From Aphelenchoides besseyi (taxonomy: Eukaryota > Nematoda > Chromadorea > Rhabditida > Aphelenchoididae), in NCBI GenBank assembly GCA_024699855.1, contig JAMPIQ010000002.1:11222001-11286000 (forward strand): a stretch of DNA of 64,000 nt, given 5' to 3'. This document shows positions 53,288 to 64,000 of this stretch, in pieces. The position numbers and the translations under genes are program-made. Position 1 is the first letter of the stretch, and every line of letters begins with the position of its first letter. The notes below the pieces were generated by a model, which did no database searches, was not told where the DNA came from, and was given only the letters and a program-made list of their open reading frames with translations.

Positions 53288-54552
53288 ATGGGTAGGACAG
53301 CAAATCAACAGTTTTCGTGAGTTTTGATGCTATCCCTACTGAACTATAAGGTCTTTTCAGGTACACGCCAAAAATTATCAACGGCGGATTTGCTGGAATC
53401 GTTGGAGTTACATGCGTTTTCCCTCTTGATCTCATTAAAACTCGTCTGCAAAACCAACGACCTGATGCGCAAGGAAAACTTCAATACAAAGGAATGTAAG
53501 AGATAGGTTGTTTAGCAACAATCAAAGAATATTTCCAGCATCGATTGTGCGAAGAAAACGTTTGCAGCCGGTGGCACTCGTTTTCATCAGAAATTTTTTT
53601 CCATGTACTCGGGAAGTGGTGCCAATTTGCTGCTGATTACACCGGAAAAAGCCATCAAGCTTGTGGCAAACGATTTCTTTCGATATCAATTGTCGACTCC
53701 TGGACAAAAGTCAGTTAGAGATAAACGTTCGTTTCGTAGAATTTCGTTATTTGAAGAGCACTATCGGTACCAAGAGGAATGCTCGCAGGTGGATTAGCGG
53801 GATTTTGTCAGATCATAGGTAAGTGTCTTTGTACATAAACAGAAGCATGTTTGTTAACTGAATAAAAACCGAGCTTGAACACAAAATTTCAGTAACTACT
53901 CCCATGGAGCTTCTGAAGATTCAGGGCCAACAAGCTAGCGGGAAGAAAGTGACTGCGACTCAATTGGCATTGTCGTTGCTACGCGAAAAAGGCGTGCTTG
54001 GACTTTATCAAGGTTTAGGTCCGACAATGGCTCGTGATGTTACCTTCTCTTTGATATATTTTCCATTGTTTGCCAAACTGGATTCACTGGTAATTACTTT
54101 TACATCAACTATTGATACGTACGTACGTCTTCAGGGACCACGAAAGTCCGACGGAAGCGGTGATGCTGTTTTCTACGCATCTTTTGTGGCGGGAATAATT
54201 GCTGGAGCAGTTGGTTCTTTCTCCGTAACACCGCTGGTCAGTTAGTTGTTGGAATAATTTTTTGATCATTCTATAGGATGTTATCAAGACTCGCATTCAG
54301 CTCATTAACAATGAGCCGGGTGTTAAACCATACAAGGGAATTAGAGACGCATTTATGAAGATACTCGAATTCGAAGGACCTCGGGCATTATTCAAAGGAG
54401 CCTTGAGTCGTGTTTTAGTAACTGCACCACTCTTTGGTTTGTCGAAATTCGTATGCAAAATCGCAAATTTTCTTTCAGGAATCGCACAAACTGTTTATTA
54501 CATCGGTGTTGCGGAATACGTTCTTGGAATCAAAAAAGTTCAACATGTTTGA
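53288..54552 (+). CDS. Mitochondrial glutamate carrier, SLC25A22/A18 type
   Basis: This inner-membrane carrier of the SLC25 family transports glutamate with protons into mitochondria. The start [10 protein letters not shown] joins over a small intron to [20 protein letters not shown]. The three carrier signatures are [23 protein letters not shown] and [29 protein letters not shown] and the end APLFG...[15 protein letters not shown] match SLC25A22 closely. The second repeat continues with [20 protein letters not shown]. Near 53560-53600 the reading [13 protein letters not shown] is odd for the family and may include a mis-called exon border. The gene lies 266 bp after ERGIC2 on the same strand. 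Confidence 0.9.
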
Positions 54553-54748
54553 CACTAAAATCTTAGGTTTCATGATTTATAGGTTTCTTGTGATAATACT
54601 TACATTCTTAGTCATAGATTTTTATTTTGGAAAACTAGACAACATATCTAATACTTACAAATAAATTTCTAACATCAAATAAGTTTAATTTAATGCGTTA
54701 CAACTATGGTGAACTCCCAAGAAATGATTAGTGATATCACAAGTGAAT

Positions 54749-55662
54749 TCACGATTTGTAGTTGTTCTTCTTTTCACGAATTCGATCCAAAACCGCTATT
54801 GGATCGATTGCTTGTGCAAAGTTCTTGACCGAGTCCTCACTAAAAGAAGATGAAGTTTGAATGTAAACTTAGTGGTAACTTACCGCACACGAAGGAACGG
54901 ATTATAGAGTTTTTCTTCGCCCCAAATCGATGGGCAAGTTGGTCGACCCATTGCTAGTTGTTGTTTTATGGCTTCGAATTTCTCTAACGTCCGCATATTC
55001 TGCGGTTCTACAGTTTTTGCGAATTTCAAATTGTTCAGACTGTACTCATGGCCAAAGTACATTTCCTTCAAACGTTATCATAGAAGATTACTGTCGTTTG
55101 ATTGTCATACCGTGTTATCGGCGACTATATTAAAGAGACGGTTGTAGATGGTTTCGTACATGACTGATGCCGGACATTCAAAAAACTTTCCACAACCTGC
55201 CAAGAAGATTGTATCGCCAGTGAAAAGAGCATTTTGTTTTGTTTTCTGATCTTGTACGTAGTAACAAGTGTGAGTCTGAGTGTGTCCCGGTGTGGAAATG
55301 CACTGAATACGCATATCGTTCCACTCAATAATCTGATTATCCTCAACGACATCAGTCAATTCGTTGATACGAGATTTGTCTTGTCCGAAAATCTTCACAT
55401 TCGGATATTGTTTGTGAAACTCGGCCAATCCACCCGAGTGATCCCAATGATGATGAGTAATCAATGCTCCGGTCAGTTTAAACTCTTCGCGACGCTCAAT
55501 ATTTGCAACATTGGCACAACTTCCCATGTCAACAACGAAGCTCTCCCGAGTATTCGTATCGATAATGTAGTACATGTAGTTATCCGCCAAAACTCTGTCC
55601 ACGAGAATCTTCATGTTTCGAATCTGTTGAACGAGAGTACGAGTTTTCGACTGAAAAAGCAT
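54749..55662 (-). CDS. Glyoxalase II, hydroxyacylglutathione hydrolase
   Basis: This metallo-beta-lactamase-fold enzyme hydrolyses S-D-lactoylglutathione to D-lactate and glutathione, the second step of methylglyoxal removal. Exon 1 holds the metal motif LITHHHWDHSGG (T-H-x-H-x-D-H), the STPGHTQTHTCYY histidine and FTGDTIFLAGCGKFFE with the bridging Asp. Exon 2 has GHEYSLNNLKFAKTVEP and YNPFLRVR; the last exon ends REKKNNYKS. The start at 55662 gives a 16-residue basic leader before a second Met (MKILVDRVLADNYMYY), the pattern of dual mitochondrial and cytosolic forms in animals. The usual CGHEY is FGHEY here; the metal ligand His is kept. Confidence 0.94.
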
Positions 55663-55801
55663 AATCTACAAGGTTTGGAACAGAAAAAATGAACAGAGTA
55701 AATGAATCTAACAGGTAGTTTCTTGAAAACGATGTTTGTTCATAAAATCTTTTATTGTAGCATCGTTAAGAAATTGAGTGTACATTCAAATCGTTGTTCA
55801 C

Positions 55802-56620
55802 TTAGATGGCTTCCTTTTCTGTCGTTGAATTAATGGAATTTGGTCGATTGCACTCTGCAATCACGGTGTCGATGATCGACATAATCCGAAATTTTTCCTC
55901 TTTACTGCATTCAGCGTCGAACATGGACAGCTAAAATCGAATCATCATGAACATCCTTTGGCAAGCAACACGAACCGTTGATTCGTTTTTCACTTCCGAA
56001 TTTTTTTTTTTGTAATCGGAGATGAAAAGTTATTTTGCACGGTTTTCACAACATCTCCAATAGTTTGATCTGAAATGCGAAGTTACTTCGATTCAGCCGT
56101 ATAACCAAACCCATGGCGTCCACTGTGTTCGTGTCCTTGTCAGGTATTTCCAAGTGAATTCCAATTGCATCCTCATCATTGAGGTCCAAGAGCCTTCGAC
56201 ACAAAACACTAAATAGCAAAATGAAAACTTGAAAAATTGTTTGAAAACTCCAACCGTTTCACTCGCTTCAAACTCTTGATTTCTTTTGCAATCGCATTTA
56301 GACGATAACGAATCTTCAAATTCTTCTAAAATAACAATTCAGTCGACGAATTCACGAAACAACTCACGTTGTAAATTTGATTGTACATTTCCGTTAGTAC
56401 CTTCGTTTTGGCCACGTATGTTACTTCTTGTTCGTTGAAGTTTTGATTGTAATGTGGTTTTGGTGCCCATGGAAGTCGACCGCTTTTGGCTGCCTCTTCT
56501 TTCCACAACTTCAACAAAGTGTTCTCAGTATCTGAAACACGAATTAACAACCTCATTTCACGTCTACGAACCTTTTTTCACCGGTTTCTTGGAGTCGTTT
56601 GATCGCGCGATTTTGCCCAT
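55802..56620 (-). CDS. Coiled-coil protein, possibly nuclear
   Basis: Exon 1 (56620 down) is very short and basic: MGKIARSNDSKKPVKK. It joins over a 50 bp intron to TLLKLWKEEAAKSGRLPWAP, KPHYNQNFNEQEVTYVAK and TKVLTEMYNQIYN. The next exon is a Lys/Arg-rich helix (KNLKIRYRLNAIAKEIKSL), then RRLLDLNDEDAIGIHLEI. The last exon (55802-55929) starts LSMFDAECSKEEKFRIMS and ends STTEKEAI. The helix followed by R-x-L-x-D-x-N-x-x-D recalls TFPT-type INO80 subunits, but the likeness is weak. No signal peptide or membrane segment is present. The gene is likely real because four or five exons agree in phase; the function is unknown. Confidence 0.65.
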
Positions 56621-57273
56621 TTTACAGATGAAATTCAACGGTAAATAGCCAAAAAATTAGGCGGATAAAAACAGTTACTGGAATTCGATCTTAGCTAAAT
56701 GCTCGAGTAGGAACAGCTTTTAACGCTCTGATATGCTCACTCAGAGAACAATTGAGTAGCCGTGGCATTTAGACGAAAACGGTTTTTGCGTTGCGAGAGA
56801 CGTTGCACTGCGTATGAACACACACAAATGAGTCGTTTGAACAGAGAAGTTGTAGCGCGAAAGTGGCTGAGCGTTAAAAATCGAGGTTTTTCGATCGAAT
56901 TGTTGAGCATCAAAGTTGGAAGAGTTCTCAAATCGGTCTCGATTGAATATTTTCTTTCTTACATTCGAAACAACGATAAGAGTTGGGATATCAACATACT
57001 CTGATTTGTCCTGATTGAGTGGTTGACAATCCTAATTTGAGTTCATTCTTTTGTTGTGTTCCAAAAAGCAGTTTAACCGTCGTTTTATTACGCACGTGAG
57101 TAGCTACAATTCCAGGCAAAGAATATAAAGAAGACGGAGGAAGGGAAAAAACAATCGTTAAACATGTTCGCCCAATCAGTTAAAAATGGTGATGTTGTTT
57201 TAAAAAACGACGGCTGGCCAAGAGATGTAAAATTCAGCAGTGCAACATAGTCGAAAATTTCTGGTGTCCTGAT
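56621..57273. other. Intergenic, no gene seen
   Basis: A + frame at 56762-57004 starts at GTG and a - frame overlaps it (56737-56931); neither has domain or splice support. The region carries the promoter of the coiled-coil gene and the 3' end of the myosin light chain gene. Confidence 0.4.
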
Positions 57274-58218
57274 TTAGGCATTTGCCAACTCTTCTTGTGC
57301 GCCGGTCGTGATGAGATGAGCGAACGCTTTGTAGTCAACTTTGCCTGAAATTATTTCCATGAGAAACTGATCGGTTGTTCGAGCTACATACCGCCACTAA
57401 TTGGTGGTTTGCCCTTGTACATGGCATCGATTTCTTCCTGGCTGAACGGCTCGCCGCGTTTGTTGTTCAAGATCTTCAACAACTGGTCTTCGCTAATTGA
57501 TCCGCAGTCGGTTTTGTCGAACATTTGGAACGCGCCAATAATCGTGGATTCGGGGTCAGTTCCTGAATACTCGTAATTAGTGCATGATAGGTTTAGAATG
57601 TGTGAGTACACATCGATAACAAGTTCATATAAATTTGATAGAAAACCTCAGTAAAAGACAGAGAATGAGTTTGTAAGCAAGTAGTAACGGGTTTTAAGAA
57701 TCGGAAACACACGCTTATAAACGTTGAGATCATTTGAGTATAGAATATAACACACATTCGATTCCGCAAAACTCACCTGTCAAACGTTCACCAAAAAGAG
57801 TCAAGAAAACGGTAAAGTTGATTGGACCGGGGGCCTCCTTGAGCATACTTTCGATTTGCGAATCGCTGGCAATTGATCCCATTGCAGCGTACAAATCGCG
57901 CAAGTCGCTCTTGTCAATAACACCATCCTTGTTTTGGTCCATGATTCCGAAGGCTTCTTTGAACTACAATCAGTACGGTTACAAATTTCGCCGGCAGATG
58001 ATTAACGTACTTCTTGGATGGTTTTTTGATCGAATTGCGCTGCTTCGGACCCGGTGCGGGACTTCTTGCTCGACTTCTTCTTTTTACCTTTTTCGGACTA
58101 CAAAAACAATGATTAGTGGCGAAGCATGATGATGATATAGGAGACGAATAACAAACTACAGATTTGAATACACAATAACAGTACATTGGGCAAAAGCATT
58201 AAACAAGGGAACTCACCA
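57274..58218 (-). CDS. mlc-1/2: Myosin regulatory light chain, nematode MLC-1/MLC-2 type
   Basis: This regulatory light chain binds the neck of body-wall and pharyngeal muscle myosin heavy chains. Its N-terminus is Lys-rich ([14 protein letters not shown]), then [19 protein letters not shown], almost the same as C. elegans MLC-1/2. EF-hand 1 is [12 protein letters not shown] with intact ligands. The central part reads [20 protein letters not shown], the third hand [12 protein letters not shown] is degenerate, and the end is [20 protein letters not shown]. The first coding exon appears to hold only the ATG (58216-58218), followed at once by GTGAGT; the next exon begins SEKG. Introns are larger than in neighbouring genes. 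The 5' non-coding exon lies just upstream. Confidence 0.95.
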
Positions 58219-60088
58219 TTTTTTAGCGAGATAACGCGACGGCGGTTGACACAAGCAAATAACAACGAACTGCCACCTAACTGAATGCTTGAGCAAATTC
58301 TTGGCCCAACTTTTGGGCGGCTCTAGGCGTGTGGATCCGTGGATAAACGGAAGAACGAAAACGAATGTTCACTTTGCTGTTGAACTTGCCCGAAGAGTCG
58401 CACGTTGCAAAGCAAAAAAGAAAATCGGCGGACTGCCAAGTGAAAAGTCTGTGGATCAGTTGGATTGTGCGTGTTTGAAGTCTCTCGTCTTCTCAAAGAC
58501 TCTTATCCACTCGTTTTCGTTTTGACGTCGGACTTCGAAGACCGGCCAAATGTTTGCTCTGGGCTTTTGCTTCGGATCTCGGGTTGATCCGCGGAGGAAC
58601 TCCCAGAACTGCTTGAAGAGTTTTGAATTCGTCGCTATCCGGATACACGTGCGTCGGCCAGCGAACCACCTGGTTCATCCACGATAGCAAAAGGCGTGTT
58701 CTGGCCAAGTGGCGAAGATGCGCCCCCGCATCGAAGCGTTTTAGCGAATTCGAGGCGTATCAATGGTAGAAAACGAGGTCATTATCTCAAACGATGTGGC
58801 TGTCCAAGTAACAATTGTTGGCGGCCAAAAACTGACAAAAATTCTGAAGCCGACAGCTGCACTTATGCAGCACACGCACAGATGCAGTGACAAGCGGAGA
58901 TCACCATGAAAAAACTTCTTCCACCCGCCGCCGAACTGCAGAATTTACGTCAATTCTACGGCTAAATGACACAGAAACCGACGCAAAACACAAACTGAGT
59001 TGTCGAGATGATTGCTAGAAACGAAACCGTTCCAAGATGTTTAGCCGACTACTTGGAATCATTTTGTTAACAACAATCACACGCTTCTCGGAACAAAGTT
59101 TCGATGAGAACAGTTAGACTCGATAGACAGTTCAATTACTAATCGTTTTCAAGCACAGTCGCTCGTTAAACCAATCATTCAGCTTCTTAGTTATCAGCGG
59201 TCACCTATGCAGACAAACGATCGTTCTACGTGTCGCGTAAATTGGTTTGAAACATTCATGCTGTTTCGTTTAAAATTTAAAGCGAATGTTTTGAATTCTT
59301 ACGAGGGAGAATTCTCGTTGTCCACAACAATTACACATTCATTCAACGGACTGCTTTCCAGCTCTTGAACCGCAATAAGCCAAAAAAGGTGCAAAACAAT
59401 TCGACTCGTTGGCCCTCAACGGCGATGAGAGGAAGAAAGGGAGAGCGAGAATTGTAGTGAAACGACGAACGAAATTCGTTTGGAATTCACGCTTTTGAGT
59501 TAATTTTTCCTGTGAAGCCAATGAGCCTAAAGCGCTGTACCTCAATATTCACAGAGATGCTTACTCGTTTACGACCAGCAAGTAAGTTTTTTTGTTTAAA
59601 GATACGTTTATCTTCGGAGGTCGTTTGTTCGCGCCAAAAATGTTCATCTCTAGTTGCTTCATGTTTGATCGGTTGCTCGACAAGAAGCTTTTGTCATAGG
59701 TGCGTTGTTGATCTTTGACATTGCATGGCCTTGAAACGAAAACCGGCAACAGTTCAGAGAGCAAATAGCTTGGCGTACTGCAAAATAGCCCAATGAATTG
59801 GTGGGTTTTATTTATCGCTGTCGAGCGTCAATGACGCGAGTGAACTGATAACACGTTTCGTTGTTCTAATCCTCTTCAGCCCTCGGTTTTCGCGGTGATT
59901 TCAACTCGTGACGAACATAACAAGTCGTGTAATAAACGCGAAACTGCGAGATTGTATGACTGACGACATTTAATTTCAATTTTATTGTAACTACAAATAT
60001 TCAGATGCGGGGATTTGAAGATCGAATGTTGTGAATTGAGGTGTTGAGACATTTCCATCAGTTTCTAGATCATGCAAAGCGATTATAC
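58219..60088. other. Long intergenic region with uncertain open frames
   Basis: This region separates divergent MLC (-) and MGAT2 (+) genes and should contain muscle-gene regulatory sequence near 58220-58700. A - strand frame (stop at about 58493, open back to about 58770, WPTHVYPDSDEFKTLQAVLG inside) has coding-like composition but no start or splice partner. Nothing else is supported. Confidence 0.35.
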
Positions 60089-61924
60089 ATGTTTCGTTCT
60101 CGACGTCTAAATCGTCTGTTCAAGTTTGCGTTTATTGTATCAACGGTTGGTTAGAACTAATGGGATTTTTGAGGCTCGTTGTTTGTAGCTTGTCTTACTG
60201 TACAAAATAATCCCCAATTCTGAAAACGACGGCGTTCCGCAGTTTGAAAACGAAAAGAAAGACTTCAATCTTCAATCCCTATGGCCGAATGTAACTCCTG
60301 TTCCCTTCAAATTCGAGCAAAACGCTGCACCGGTTCTCAATCTGAGCGGCGATTTTCGCTTCACTTCGCCAGTTGAGCAAAAAACGATCGTTGATTCGCT
60401 GAAGTTCTTGAACGCACAACATAAGATTCAGAATGAAGATGTTTATGGTAAACTGAATTCTGAAACCGTCAGTGCTGTGATTGTTGTTCAGGTACAAATC
60501 TCGTTATTAATATCAATAGTGTTTTGATTGCAGGTTCACAATCGTCTCGAGTATTTGAAGTATTTAATTGGAACATTGGAGAATGCTCGTGGCGTTAACC
60601 GCACTTTGCTTGTTTTCAGTCACGATATCAGTTCGTTCGAAATCAACCAGGTCATACAGAACATCACTTTTTGTCGCGTAAGCAGAAATTTGTAGATTGA
60701 AATCTACAATCTTTTATTTTAGGTAATTCAAATCTTCTATCCGCATAACATCCAGTTGTTTCCTAATGTTTTTCCAGGTATCATATTAATCTCTTTGCCA
60801 TTTGCTTTTTTGAGTTTGCCATTCGGATATTTTTTCATGAACAAACCAATGAACGAAACTATTGGAACGTTTATATTTCGAAATTGGCTATGCAATTTTT
60901 ATAGGACAAGATCCCAATGACTGTCCGGAACGAATCTCAACTGCAGAGTAAGTGATCTAAATGAGGAATGTCAAGGAATATGTCGGTTCTAGAGCATCTC
61001 AACGAAATTGCAACAATCATGCTCATCCAGACAAGTACGGACACTATCGCGTGGCTCAGTTGACTCAAATCAAACATCATTGGTGGTGGAAAGTAAGAAT
61101 TGTAACAAACCAACTTTTCAAATACTGTTTTTCCAGATGAATTATGTATTTGATGGCATTGTTGATCGTTATGGTTTAGACGAGAAGTATGTACTACTAC
61201 TAGAAGAGGATCACTACGTTTCACCGGATTCCTTGTACATGCTCGATGTAATGATTAGAAATAAAACCAAGTTAGTAAGAATCACAAACGTCTTAGACAA
61301 CTTTTTTAGTTTCTGTCCTGATTGTGATGTACTTTGTTTGGGATTTTACTTGAAATCATACAAAGCATTCCCGAATGATATCCACAAGCTGAGTATTCAA
61401 GCATGGTTTAGTTCAAAACACAACATGGGTATGGCAATCAATAAGGCAACTTGGTCGAAGATTAGAAATTGTTCGACGGTAATTGATGACTTTACTTCAA
61501 CGGTTTAAATATCTTCATTTCAGTTATTTTGTTCATACGACGATTATAACTGGGACTGGTCGCTTCTACACATCAGTTTGAAATGCATGCAACCGAGAAT
61601 GCGAGTTCTTTTAACTAAAGCTCCACGTGTGATTCATGTGGGCGATTGCGGCGTTCATACTCATCGTTGCCAAGTTCACAACGCTGCTGCAAATGCGCGG
61701 TAAGCGAATAAAAGATCATCAATTGATCGTAAAAAATGTTCAGAACGTTGTTTGAAACTCACCAATCGCTCTTGTTTCCGTCAAATGTGGAAAGAACGGA
61801 AGTCAGCAAACGATCTTTGAAACCATCGAAACCCAACGGCGGATGGGGTGATGTTCGCGATCATCAATTGTGCATGAATAACACGACACCATACAAGCCG
61901 GAAGACAGTCGTATAATCGTTTAG
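60089..61924 (+). CDS. gly-20: N-acetylglucosaminyltransferase II (MGAT2)
   Basis: GnT-II is a Golgi type II membrane enzyme that adds the second GlcNAc in complex N-glycan branching. The start at 60089 gives MFRSRRLNRLFKFAFIVST, joined over an intron to LVLLYKIIP, so the membrane segment is split by the first intron. Later exons carry VHNRLEYLKYLIGTLE, LLVFSHDISSFE, VIQIFYPHNIQLFP and IKHHWWWK. The catalytic block has YVLLLEEDHYVSPDS (EED in place of DxD), CPDCDVLCLG and SKHNMGMAINKATW. The C-terminal part has YDDYNWDWSLLHISL, RVIHVGDCGVH and NGGWGDVRDHQLC. The acidic and cysteine positions match vertebrate MGAT2. About 480 residues. Confidence 0.93.
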
Positions 61925-62365
61925 TGACATTTGCTTTTCCGTTATTCACGACAATCATATATTTATGGCCTACAGTATGTTTTCAGTTATCTATCGCTTT
62001 CCATTGCTCATTAATTTCATACGTGTATCAATTTTGTTTTGTTATCAGTTATGTGCAAGAGTGTTGCAACTGTTATTTCACCGGTACTTAAACGATAATA
62101 TTTCTATCGTTTTCGATCAACATTTCCTTCACACCTTCTCCGAACATAGACCTGCATTCATCTGTTCGATATTCCTTAACATCCGGTTATTGCGCTGATT
62201 GTCATTTTCGTTCCTTCTTGTTATTCGTCAATTAACCAAACATACGTTCCTGATTTGATATTATAAACACATTCCTTTTGTTTCATATACATCAATTGAA
62301 TGATACTGCAAGTGTTTTTTATTTCCGAAACATCACGGGTTGTCTTTTGTTCACAATAAAAAATT
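61925..62365. other. Intergenic between convergent genes
   Basis: AT-rich sequence lies between the 3' ends of MGAT2 (+) and the TRPV gene (-). No gene is seen. Confidence 0.4.
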
Positions 62366-64000
62366 TCAATCCTCAGCCAACTGTCGCATTTTCTCCTCGT
62401 TGAAACGTCTTCGCCTCTGCTTTTGGACTAATCGCTCAACTTCTTGTTCCTCTTCCTAAAGCAGCAATTGAAGAGTGAAGCGATAAAGAAGAAGAGTAGT
62501 TACCGTAAGTCTGATTTTCATTAAAAGACCGATTCCTTTGCCGTCTTCCATTGGAACTGAGTAACAACGTTGAAATTTAAGTCTTGTTTCCGGATCAAAA
62601 CTTTGCTCCATGTTCAAAACTATTGCGGACCATTGACGCAAATACTCGAGACTATTGGCTGCAACCTCTGTGTATGTATTTGTCATCATAGCGATCTAAG
62701 TATTCGAGTTAATCGATCGCTCATTTCACCTGCAAACAACCAGCATGTTCATTAGAAGCATCGTTACAAGAAGCATGTAGATCATGAACGTCACTTTGCC
62801 AAGCGTCGACAAATGACACTGTTCCATCTGCTCGAAGAAGACGGCGAACTCGGTCAACGACATGATGAACATGCGAACAAACGATTCGGCGACGTTGGAC
62901 ATGATTGTGCCATCTTTTGGATTGTGTCGAGGGTCGTGACGTCTATAGCTGAGAAAAAGAACATAAAACGCTGAAAAAGCTCGTTTCCAAAATGATAACT
63001 AAATCGAAGTTACATTGCGAGAACCCAATCAAAAATACGCAATATATAATGAAGAAACGGATCAGATCTCTAATAATGATCTTGTACAACATCAATACAA
63101 ACGGTCCAACAGATTTGAAGCCGCTAAAAGTAAAACAATCCAGCGATTTTGTTTTGCAAAATACCGAAAGAAAAAGAGAAAGTTGACGGCCGTTAAAAGT
63201 ATTGTTATCTCCCATATTATATCTTCAAATTTGTCCATACAAAATAGTCTAAGCACAAACGTAAAGATGACCAGACAACAAGAGACCAAGAAAACGGATT
63301 TTGCTGGGAATCCACGCTGAAATCTACCTATCTTTAAACATCATTGTGCCTACATACCAAACTCAGAAAGTACATCGTTCTACCGACATTTCGTATATGA
63401 AAATACATTTGCAGAAGATACAAAACTGCTCCAATTACGACCAAAACATTTAGAATAATGTAGAGCAGTTCTTTAGCATGCATCGTATCCAAATTGAGCA
63501 TTTCAAAGTTTGCAATGCATATCAACGTGCTGTTGTAATGTGTACGCTCGAAAGGTGTCGGTCGGTTTAGCATACAAAAAAACATGAGAGTAAAGTAAAT
63601 GGTAAACATAATGAGTTGTTTCAAATGTCTAAAATACAATGCTTTTAATGCAAAAGTTCGAACTCACTCTCGACGAGCATAAGTTGTCCATTTTTTGTAG
63701 ATCAATTCTTCAAGTAAATCGGGTAACAAAAGCAAATGATCAGCACTGTTTCCGTAGATAACGAGCGCAAGTCCAGAATTGCGGTTAATTTCACCGGTCG
63801 ATGGTTCGATCGAGTCCAAGTGTTGAAGCGGATAACCGGCAGACATTACACCTCCGTAAGTCCAGTAAATGTGACGTTCTTCTTTCACGATCAAATGAAA
63901 CATCTACAACAAGTATATGTACTGTTGAACAGTGCTTCAATTAACTTCTTTTTTAGCCAAATAAGCAGCCAAAGTCAATGGCGTAAGTTGCTGTCGATTT
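62366..64000 (-). CDS. TRPV-type cation channel, C-terminal part (5' end beyond window)
   Basis: This is a transient receptor potential vanilloid subfamily channel, sensory in nematodes (OSM-9 and OCR proteins). The part in the window begins with the end of the ankyrin region ([15 protein letters not shown]), then [20 protein letters not shown], typical of TRPV. S1 lies near 63590-63640, S2-S3 near 63400-63500 and S4-S5 near 63050-63290. [19 protein letters not shown] is the S5 region. The pore loop near 62830-62900 reads [20 protein letters not shown], and S6 ends in LLMNMLV joined to [10 protein letters not shown]. The TRP helix follows, then a short tail with [17 protein letters not shown], ending AED. 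Whether it is OSM-9-like or OCR-like cannot be decided by eye. Introns are small. Confidence 0.88.

Overview
The window is eukaryotic nuclear DNA, most likely from a nematode. The grounds are: many small introns (often 37-70 bp) with GT...TTTCAG or TTTTAG borders; a myosin regulatory light chain of the nematode MLC-1/MLC-2 type; a secreted EB/Kunitz multidomain protein; and the adjacency of CLEC16A and SAMM50, the orthologs of C. elegans gop-1 and gop-3. I cannot place the species. No rRNA, tRNA, CRISPR array or transposon was recognised. All exon joins were read by eye from splice signals and reading frame, so individual borders may be off.

Left part (1-27 kb): a candidate neuropeptide precursor (2448-2828, +); a leishmanolysin-like M8 metalloprotease (3767-6575, -); the GARP subunit VPS53 (8090-10813, +); a large secreted protein with about six Kunitz domains (11122-16011, +); a gene-poor stretch of 3.2 kb; a small protein starting Met-Gly-Cys (19190-19936, +); a secreted cysteine-rich protein (20489-21545, +); a small protein with an N-myristoylation-like start (21928-22258, -); a Jupiter/HN1-like short protein (22381-22830, +); a secreted protein with six EF-hands (23385-24286, +); and two less certain genes.

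Middle part (27-46 kb): an NALCN/NCA sodium leak channel with an E-E-K-E pore (27.5-34.2 kb, +), two small orphan genes, a type II membrane protein of unknown function (36091-37332, -), a TTLL4-like tubulin polyglutamylase (38691-41166, +), a mitochondrial thioredoxin-like protein lacking the first active-site cysteine (41484-42024, +), a mostly disordered protein (42647-44491, +) and POLDIP2 (44818-45977, +).

Right part (46-64 kb): CLEC16A (46402-49539, -) lies head to head with SAMM50 (49755-51243, +), followed on the + strand by ERGIC2 and a mitochondrial glutamate carrier. Glyoxalase II, a coiled-coil protein and the myosin light chain follow on the - strand, then MGAT2 (60089-61924, +), and a TRPV channel (62366 to beyond 64000, -) cut by the window edge.

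Most genes are conserved housekeeping or membrane-traffic genes (VPS53, ERGIC2, CLEC16A; the mitochondrial set SAMM50, SLC25A22-like, POLDIP2, HAGH). The less described items are the small secreted or lipidated orphans and the conserved gop-1/gop-3 neighbourhood in a different arrangement.
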